64,000 nucleotides of DNA from an uncultured Psychrobacter sp. GTDB taxonomy: Bacteria > Pseudomonadota > Gammaproteobacteria > Pseudomonadales > Moraxellaceae. Under the pieces are notes generated by a model, which did no database searches, was not told the DNA's origin, and saw nothing but the letters and a program-made list of their open reading frames with translations. The DNA is taken from NCBI RefSeq assembly GCF_947500265.1, contig NZ_CANMRN010000004.1:124001-188000 (forward strand). Direction: 5' to 3'. A program made the translations under genes and the position numbers. Positions 58,326-64,000 of this stretch are shown here, piece by piece (position 1 is the stretch's first letter; every line of letters starts with the position of its first letter).

Positions 58326-58501
58326 ATAGTACTAGTTCTACAGATACTGATTTTGTAAACGTTAGGTCCGTAAACATTAAGGCTGCAAGCGCTAGGTCTG
58401 TAAAGGCTCAAACGACAAGTCGACAAACCGTCAAAAAACGGCTTGGCTGTGTGAAAATAACCAAAAGCATTGAGAGTAACTATGGCATTTCAATTGGGTG
58501 A
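58304..58501 (+). other. Stop-free alternative frame with 15-bp repeats between exbB and exbD
   Basis: One frame (-1 relative to exbB) is open from 58304, inside the exbB 3' end, to a TGA at 58499-58501, inside exbD. It covers the whole exbB-exbD gap. Within it, 58355-58414 consists of four imperfect 15-bp units encoding pentapeptides such as VNVRS, VNIKA, ASARS and VKAQT. It may be the original ExbB C-terminus, separated by a one-base deletion, or a chance frame. Confidence 0.4.
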
Positions 58502-58883
58502 TGATGACGTACGAAGCATGGATGAGATGAACCTCATTCCGCTTATCGATATCATGCTGGTATTGATGATTATATTTTTATTGACAGCGACCGTGTTGAA
58601 TCCGACAGTGCCTTTAGATTTGCCAGAGACTAGTGCCGCGCTCAATGAAACGCCGCCAGAAGCGATTCAAGTCAGCATTGATAAAGACGCGGGGATATTC
58701 TGGGATAGTGACCCAATCAGCATGGAAGAGTTAGAGACACGCTTGCAGCAACAAGGCGCGACTGGTAAGAACCCAGCGGTACAGTTACGTGCGGATAAAG
58801 AAGGCAAGTACGATACGGTTGCTCAAGTCTTAGCAGCGGCAAGTAACGCTGGACTGACCAAAATCGCGTTTGTGAATGAGTAG
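58482..58883 (+). CDS. exbD: ExbD (biopolymer transport protein)
   Basis: 133 residues, start at the ATG at 58482 with GAGAG upstream; an in-frame TTG at 58470 would add four residues. A short cytoplasmic N-terminus (MDEMNLIPLIDIMLVLMIIF) contains the essential membrane Asp in the single membrane helix, followed by a periplasmic domain with VQLRADKEGKYDTVAQVLA. It works with ExbB and TonB. Confidence 0.94.
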   Translation: MAFQLGDDDVRSMDEMNLIPLIDIMLVLMIIFLLTATVLNPTVPLDLPETSAALNETPPEAIQVSIDKDAGIFWDSDPISMEELETRLQQQGATGKNPAVQLRADKEGKYDTVAQVLAAASNAGLTKIAFVNE

Positions 58884-59071
58884 CTTAGTAGCTAAATACT
58901 GAATAACTTAAGCACTGAATAGTTTAAGCACTGTGAGTCAGTGCTAGTAGCTTTGGCTTTAGATGAGAAAACTGGCTAGATAAATCAATAGCCCAACCAG
59001 CAAGACAATTAGCACCACTATAATAAAAACAATTAAAATAATAAAATTTTCTCCAACCTCATTAACTACTT

Positions 59072-59110
59072 AAACCTCAAATTAAGTCGTTAGTGAGGTT
59101 TTCTTTTTTT
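59072..59110. terminator. Intrinsic terminator after exbD, shared with the DUF2799 gene
   Basis: AAACCTCA pairs with TGAGGTTT (14-base loop), followed by a T-rich tract TTCTTTTTTT. It separates rightward exbD from the leftward lipoprotein gene whose stop overlaps the T-run. Confidence 0.65.
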
Positions 59111-59648
59111 ACCAGCCATAGCCAAACGGACGATAGCCGCAACCGAAGCCTGCATGTCTGTAGCCAAATGGGTAAGGTGAGCGTAAGTAGTCGAGATCGC
59201 GCTGACGAATATAATAGTAGCGCCCTTGGGAGTAAGCTTCTTCTAACTTCTCAATACCTTCTAACGGACAGACAGGTTGCCAGTCATAGCCTTCGCGACC
59301 GAGCTTATAAGCATTCAGCTCAGTACAGTATTTTGTGAGACCTTGTTGACGCCCTTGTTCCCATTGGATACGGTTAGGACTAGCACCGCCGACACTGGCG
59401 CAGCTATTGGTATAGTGACCAAAGTAGGCACCTGAACGTCCTTGCGAGCCATCAGTGTAGCCGACTTCTTGCCAGTTGCTGCTTTGACACTGCTGCGGGG
59501 TTAGGCTCTGAGTCGTGGCACAGCCTGATAATGTCAGTACGACCGCGCCAAGTAGCGATAGGCTCATGCCTGTTTTGCTCATGACTTTACTCATCAGCTT
59601 GCGAGCGTGATAAGCGCCCGATGAGTTTGACTCAATAAGATAATTCAT
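59109..59648 (-). CDS. DUF2799 domain lipoprotein
   Basis: 179 residues; a signal ending in the lipobox LSGC sits about 43 residues in, unusually far from the first Met, so the ATG at 59594 may be the true start. The first ATG does have AGG at proper spacing. The mature part begins with the DUF2799 pattern (CQSSNWQEVGYTDG, then EQGRQQGLTKYC and YKLGREGYDWQPVC). It ends with an aromatic and Gly-rich tail (YPFGYRHAGFGCGYR). Function of the family is unknown. Confidence 0.8.
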   Translation of the reverse strand: MNYLIESNSSGAYHARKLMSKVMSKTGMSLSLLGAVVLTLSGCATTQSLTPQQCQSSNWQEVGYTDGSQGRSGAYFGHYTNSCASVGGASPNRIQWEQGRQQGLTKYCTELNAYKLGREGYDWQPVCPLEGIEKLEEAYSQGRYYYIRQRDLDYLRSPYPFGYRHAGFGCGYRPFGYGW

Positions 59649-60005
59649 AATAAACCTGCGCGCGTTTAAAATTATGGTTTATCATAGCACTTTTTTGAAC
59701 TGACCACTTTTCGTATCTGGTTTTTATAGTGTACTGTACTCAGTAAGTTTGTATACGCTAAATAGCTGATTTAATAGTGTAACTTGCTAAATTGTCATAT
59801 GCTTTAAAAGCACCTGTTGCACCGCGATTGGACGACAACGCTTGATTTTTAATGGTTCGTGCTCATTATAAGCCCTTATATATCGTTGTTTGTTATCGTG
59901 CTAATCGCAAGTCTATATGTACTATTTATAAATAACGGTTCATTAGCGATATTTACCGTTATATCTCTTAGTATCTTTTTCATTTAGTCAAAAGGCCAGA
60001 CCATC
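59649..60005. other. AT-rich intergenic region, nothing recognised
   Basis: 357 bases between divergent genes. No tRNA, repeat copy, terminator or convincing small ORF was seen. It presumably carries the promoters of both flanking genes. Confidence 0.5.
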
Positions 60006-60602
60006 ATGGGAACATTGATTGGCGTTATCATTGTACTATTCGTATTAGGGAGTATGATGGCGCTCAAACCGAACGGTATCGATCAGCGTTTAGATAAGCT
60101 GCGTATGACCGCGCGTCGTTTACAGCTCAATCCAAAGCTCGTTTCGTGCCCTGATTGGATCAAAGGCCGTGACAATGAGTATGGCCGCGGTATGCTTGGA
60201 CAGTACTGCCTGATATTTGAAGACACTAAACTGCCGCATACACGTTATCAAGTGATTGATGGACAGTGGCGACCAGACAGCAGTTTTGTCGATACCAGTA
60301 CAGATGATAAGACGCTTACTATTCCCAGTGCGATTCGATCTAGTCAAATCAGCAATAATCCGACGGTCAAAAAGACTGATTTTAGCTTGGATCAAGTGCC
60401 GTTAGATTTGCCAGTAAGTATCGAACCGTTTGTTAAAGGTCTATTGACCAAGGCCAATAGCATTATTATTTATTGGGAAGATATTGCTTATGTACGTCCA
60501 GCATCTAATCCTACGTACCATCAAAAACGGATCGAAGCGGACTTATTAGTGCTCAAAGAAAACCTTGAGAAATGGGCGCTACATATGCAAAAACAAGCAT
60601 AA
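60006..60602 (+). CDS. Conserved single-pass membrane protein of unknown function upstream of topA
   Basis: 198 residues with one N-terminal membrane helix (GTLIGVIIVLFVLGSMMAL). A soluble domain follows, with CPDWIKGRDNEYGRGMLGQYCLIFED and a C-terminal helical hairpin. Related hypothetical proteins occur beside topA in pseudomonads, as I recall, so the neighbourhood seems conserved. AAAGGCCAG precedes the ATG. No function is proposed. Confidence 0.72.
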   Translation: MGTLIGVIIVLFVLGSMMALKPNGIDQRLDKLRMTARRLQLNPKLVSCPDWIKGRDNEYGRGMLGQYCLIFEDTKLPHTRYQVIDGQWRPDSSFVDTSTDDKTLTIPSAIRSSQISNNPTVKKTDFSLDQVPLDLPVSIEPFVKGLLTKANSIIIYWEDIAYVRPASNPTYHQKRIEADLLVLKENLEKWALHMQKQA

Positions 60603-60885
60603 ACCTAGTAAAGCGTATTTTCGTCTCCATTAAAGGGCAATATGCAAGCGGTTTGTCATATTCAAATTATTTAAAGTTGACAGTTTAACGCTTAGCAGTG
60701 TAACGTCTTTATAACTATATCTTTATTTTATGGTTATTATTTGTTTTATAACCTTTTTTATCAGCAGCGATTATTACTATAAATAGTTGAACCATGGTCA
60801 AACCATGAGTATCAGCTTCCATAAATTGCCGTGCTGCTGAATTTAACCTTACTTTTAATTTACTTATATTATGGTGTCGTCAAAC

Positions 60886-63552
60886 ATGGCAAAAACCACA
60901 ACCAAAAAAAGTCCAGCACCAGCTGCGGACAGCCCAAAGGGTAAGTCTTTGGTGATTGTAGAATCACCAGCCAAGGCAAAAACGATTAATAAATACCTTG
61001 GTGATGACTTTATCGTACGCTCAAGTATCGGTCACGTCCGTGATTTGCCGGTCAGTGCGAGCAAAAGCGCAAAGAAAGCAACGACTGCTAAAAAAGATGA
61101 CAGTCTGACCAAAGAAGAAAAAGCGCAACAAGCACTGGTACGCCGCATGGGTGTAGATCCAGAGCATGACTGGGCAGCAGTCTATGAAGTATTACCAAAC
61201 AAAACCAAAGTCATCAAAGAGCTTAAAGCATTAGCCAAAGACGCTGACAAAATCTATCTAGCAACGGATATGGATAGAGAAGGGGAAGCGATTGCTTGGC
61301 ATCTAAAAGAAGTCATCGGTGGCCCTGATAGCAAGTATCAACGTGTGGTCTTTAACGAGATTACCAAGTCAGCTATTCAAAGTGCGTTTAAACAGCCTTC
61401 AAAATTAGACATTGACCGCGTGAACGCACAGCAAGCTCGTCGCTTCTTGGATCGTGTTGTTGGCTTTATGGTATCGCCACTATTATGGCAAAAGATTGCT
61501 CGCGGGCTGTCTGCAGGTCGCGTACAGTCAGTTGCCATGCGCTTGGTCGTCGAGCGTGAGCATGAAATTCGCGCGTTCATTCCAGAAGAATACTGGCAAA
61601 TCCATGCAGACACGCACATTGCTAATGGCAATGCTAAAAAAGCCTCAGATGCTGAGCAAATCGGTATCCGCTTAGAGGCGACCAAACAAGGTGGAAAAAC
61701 TTTAAAGCTTGGTAATAAAGAGCAAACCGATGAAGTTTTAGAGGTGCTCAAAGCAAGCGACTTTATCGTCAAAGAGCGTGAAGAGAAACCAACGCAATCG
61801 CGTCCAAGCGCACCGTTTATTACTTCGACCTTGCAACAGGCTGCTAGCACGCGCTTAGGATTCTCTGTTAAGAAAACCATGATTTTGGCGCAGCGTCTAT
61901 ATGAAGCGGGTCATATTACTTATATGCGTACTGATTCGACGTTCTTATCAGGCGACGCGCTTGCTGCTGTCCGTGGTCATATCGAAGACAGCTATGGCGC
62001 AAAATATGTACCAGAAAAACCAAATTTCTATGGTAACAAGCAGGGTGCACAAGAGGCGCATGAAGCGATTCGTCCTTCTAACGTCAATATGAAATCAACA
62101 CAGCTCAAAGGTGTTGAGCGTGATGCGATACGTCTATACGAGCTAATCTGGCGTCAGTTTGTGGCGTGTCAGATGTTACCTGCCAAATATTTATCAGTGA
62201 ACCTGTTTGTAGGCGCAGATGATATCGAGCTAAAAGCCCGTGGCCGTACCATGGTATTTGATGGCTACACAAGAGTGATGCCACCAGCCAAGACTGACGA
62301 TACCTTACTGCCTGATGTCAAAAAAGGCGATAAGTTAAACCTAGATAAGCTAGATCCGAGCCAACATTTTACTAAGCCTGCGCCCCGCTATACTGAAGCA
62401 AGCTTAGTAAAAGAGCTTGAGAAGAAAGGCATCGGTCGTCCATCGACGTATGCCTCAATCATCTCGACTATTCAAGATCGTGGTTATGTGAAGTTAGAAA
62501 ACAAGCGTTTATTTGCTGAAAAGATGGGCGATATCGTCACCGATAGATTGACGGCTAGCTTCCCAGATTTGATGGATTATACCTTTACTGCTGCGTTAGA
62601 GGACAAGCTCGACCATGTGGCAGAAGGTGATCAAGATTGGAAAGATGTGCTTGATAATTTCTATGGCGAGTTCAAAACCACTCTAGAGCGTGCCAAAGAA
62701 AAAGACGGTATGCGTCCAAACGATCCAACTGACGTGCCAGATGTCCACTGTGATATCTGTGATCGTCCGATGCAGCTGCGCACAGGCTCAACAGGTGTAT
62801 TCTTAGGTTGTACTGGTTATAACTTACCGCCAAAAGAGCGCTGTAAAGGCACCAAAAATCTAATGCCAGTCGAAGCATTCGCCAATCTAGATGATGCGGA
62901 AGGTGATGACGAAGCGGCAGAAGTTAAAGATTTGATGGAGAAAAAACGCTGCCCGAAATGTGGCACGGCGATGAATGGTTACATCGTAGATGGTGGCCTC
63001 AAACTACACATTTGCGGCAACAACCCTGATTGCGATGGTTATATTCTAGAAGAAGGTAAGTTTGAAGTTCCTGGCTCAGATGCACCAACTATTGACTGTA
63101 ATAAGTGCGATGGGCAGATGGAGCTTAAAACAGGACGCTTTGGTCCGTACTTTGCTTGTCAGAACTGTGATAACACGCGTAAAGTACTAAAAACTGGTGA
63201 AGCAGCTCCGCCGCGTATGGATCCAATACATCTTCCAGAGCTAAAGTCGACCAAACACGATGATTATTTCATCTTGCGTGAAGGGGCGGCTGGCATGTTC
63301 TTAGCGGCGTCTAAGTTCCCGAAAGTGCGTGAGACACGTCCGCCAAAGCTGGCTGAGCTACGAGAAATTAAAGATAAAATGGAAGACAAGTTCCAGTATC
63401 TGTTTGCAGGGCCAGATGAAGATCCTGAAGGTAACCCAACCATCTTGCGCTGGTCACGTAAGAAAAAAGAGCAGTATATCGGCTCTGAAAAAAACGGCAA
63501 GGCCACACGTTGGGGTGTTTATTGGCGTAAAGGTGAATGGGTAGAGGAGTAA
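60886..63552 (+). CDS. topA: DNA topoisomerase I (type IA)
   Basis: TopA relaxes negative supercoils. The 888-residue protein begins MAKTTTKKS and enters the TOPRIM domain at [18 protein letters not shown], with [13 protein letters not shown] for the acidic triad. The catalytic Tyr346 is in [10 protein letters not shown]. The C-terminus carries three Cys4 zinc-ribbon modules ([24 protein letters not shown]) and a Lys-rich end. The ATG at 60886 fits the family start; ATG 60871 would add five residues and neither has a clear SD. The preceding ~280 bases hold only AT-rich DNA. Confidence 0.97.
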   Translation: MAKTTTKKSPAPAADSPKGKSLVIVESPAKAKTINKYLGDDFIVRSSIGHVRDLPVSASKSAKKATTAKKDDSLTKEEKAQQALVRRMGVDPEHDWAAVYEVLPNKTKVIKELKALAKDADKIYLATDMDREGEAIAWHLKEVIGGPDSKYQRVVFNEITKSAIQSAFKQPSKLDIDRVNAQQARRFLDRVVGFMVSPLLWQKIARGLSAGRVQSVAMRLVVEREHEIRAFIPEEYWQIHADTHIANGNAKKASDAEQIGIRLEATKQGGKTLKLGNKEQTDEVLEVLKASDFIVKEREEKPTQSRPSAPFITSTLQQAASTRLGFSVKKTMILAQRLYEAGHITYMRTDSTFLSGDALAAVRGHIEDSYGAKYVPEKPNFYGNKQGAQEAHEAIRPSNVNMKSTQLKGVERDAIRLYELIWRQFVACQMLPAKYLSVNLFVGADDIELKARGRTMVFDGYTRVMPPAKTDDTLLPDVKKGDKLNLDKLDPSQHFTKPAPRYTEASLVKELEKKGIGRPSTYASIISTIQDRGYVKLENKRLFAEKMGDIVTDRLTASFPDLMDYTFTAALEDKLDHVAEGDQDWKDVLDNFYGEFKTTLERAKEKDGMRPNDPTDVPDVHCDICDRPMQLRTGSTGVFLGCTGYNLPPKERCKGTKNLMPVEAFANLDDAEGDDEAAEVKDLMEKKRCPKCGTAMNGYIVDGGLKLHICGNNPDCDGYILEEGKFEVPGSDAPTIDCNKCDGQMELKTGRFGPYFACQNCDNTRKVLKTGEAAPPRMDPIHLPELKSTKHDDYFILREGAAGMFLAASKFPKVRETRPPKLAELREIKDKMEDKFQYLFAGPDEDPEGNPTILRWSRKKKEQYIGSEKNGKATRWGVYWRKGEWVEE

Positions 63553-63670
63553 CTATTGTGAAATCCAATATAGTGCTTTTATAGCGTCAGACTCATCTGA
63601 TGTACTACAGGTACAATTTGCATTGGTCTTTCTTTTATTGGCTTAAACAAACCTAATAATTACTTCCAAC

Positions 63671-63705
63671 AAAAAACCCTCTTATAGTTTAAGAGGGTTT
63701 TTTTG
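63671..63705. terminator. Bidirectional intrinsic terminator between topA and sodC
   Basis: AAAAAACCCTCTTA pairs with TTAAGAGGGTTTTTT around a short loop, followed by further T. It suits both converging genes. Confidence 0.9.
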
Positions 63706-63776
63706 TGCTCATAAAATTTCTTTTAAGCCATTTCTACGTTTATAGACTTAGCTTGAGTTCATAGATTTGGACAGTA

Positions 63777-64000
63777 TTAGTTTTTTACGATGATACCGCA
63801 ACCAATACGATCGCCTGCATTACCTGAAGGCTGACTGGTATAGTCATCAACGCCAGCATGTACGATAAAGGCCAAACGATTTACGCTGTATTTGCCTGCT
63901 TCAGTCGCTGCGATTTTCTTGTTCACGTAATTGATAGTAGCAATACCATCTTCATTAGCAGTTAAGTTTGGCAAGTCACCAGCATGGCCATTCATATCAT
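63777..64000 (-). CDS. sodC: Cu/Zn superoxide dismutase, C-terminal part (cut by window end)
   Basis: The last ~74 codons of a Cu/Zn SOD, which dismutates superoxide in the periplasm. Diagnostic are NGHAGDLPNL, with a metal-ligand His, then IVHAGVDDYTSQPSGNAGDRIGCGII with the copper-ligand His, the active-site loop and the disulphide Cys. The frame is open past the last base of the window, so the signal peptide and first half lie outside; the ATG at 63995 is internal. Confidence 0.93.
   Translation of the reverse strand, partial: DMNGHAGDLPNLTANEDGIATINYVNKKIAATEAGKYSVNRLAFIVHAGVDDYTSQPSGNAGDRIGCGIIVKN

Noticed and set aside
58959..59070. A minus-strand hydrophobic frame (ending GLLIYLASFLI) between exbD and the DUF2799 gene
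   Set aside because: It has no ATG, and the only GTG start in frame would give about 20 residues with no SD at proper spacing; the hydrophobic bias may simply reflect T-rich DNA. It could be revisited with comparative data.
61377..61880. A 167-codon minus-strand frame opposite topA
   Set aside because: A shadow of topA codon use; Ser/Cys-rich with no family resemblance and no ribosome binding site.

Overview
The window looks like a chromosomal segment of a gamma-proteobacterium of the Moraxellaceae, most likely Psychrobacter. This is inferred from protein style and gene content (EF-P with EpmB, a FimX-like protein, a hut operon, a TonB/ExbB/ExbD set) and from moderately AT-rich DNA with very AT-rich intergenic regions. 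No rRNA, tRNA, CRISPR array, prophage or insertion sequence was seen.

Region by region. 1-4.2 kb: the 3' end of tcdA, a hybrid GAF histidine kinase, and divergent efp and epmB (the factor and one of its modifying enzymes). 4.5-8.7 kb: a conserved protein of unknown function and a FimX-like REC-PAS-GGDEF-EAL protein whose catalytic motifs are degenerate. 8.7-14.2 kb: a lipoprotein cytochrome c, then a MoxR / DUF58 / transglutaminase set. 14.3-19.8 kb: a DUF302 lipoprotein, a LysR regulator, glutathione-dependent formaldehyde dehydrogenase, a haloacid dehalogenase gene broken by an in-frame TGA, a DsbA-family oxidoreductase and a nitroreductase. 20.2-26.4 kb: a PaoABC-like molybdenum hydroxylase with its XdhC and MocA-type maturation proteins. 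26.5-27.8 kb: an acetyltransferase and a methyltransferase.

28.2-31.5 kb is the least explained stretch. It is a leftward cluster of a Roadblock/LC7 protein, an Aer-type PAS protein, a PhnD-like binding protein without a signal peptide, a protein of unknown family, and a second protein with a Roadblock-like C-terminus. It looks like a cytoplasmic sensory module.

31.7-40.2 kb is a complete histidine-utilisation locus (hutU, a YjiH-family membrane protein, hutH, hutG, hutI, with divergent hutC and a palindromic operator). It is followed by a polar amino-acid ABC transporter preceded by a probable 39-residue membrane peptide. 43.1-47.7 kb: an EamA exporter and a trpR-trpE-trpG cluster with an LprI-like protein. 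48-58.9 kb is an iron-acquisition block: an outer-membrane receptor, a PepSY membrane protein, a CeuBCDE/VctPDGC-like ferric siderophore ABC importer, and tonB-exbB-exbD, with Fur-box-like sequences upstream. 59.1-64 kb: a DUF2799 lipoprotein, a small membrane protein, topA and the 3' part of sodC.

Four copies of a 107-108 bp element with short terminal inverted repeats (TATAGTCA-like ends) lie in intergenic regions, two of them inside the sensory cluster. This is a candidate species-level dispersed repeat. All function calls come from reading the sequence; no database search was run.
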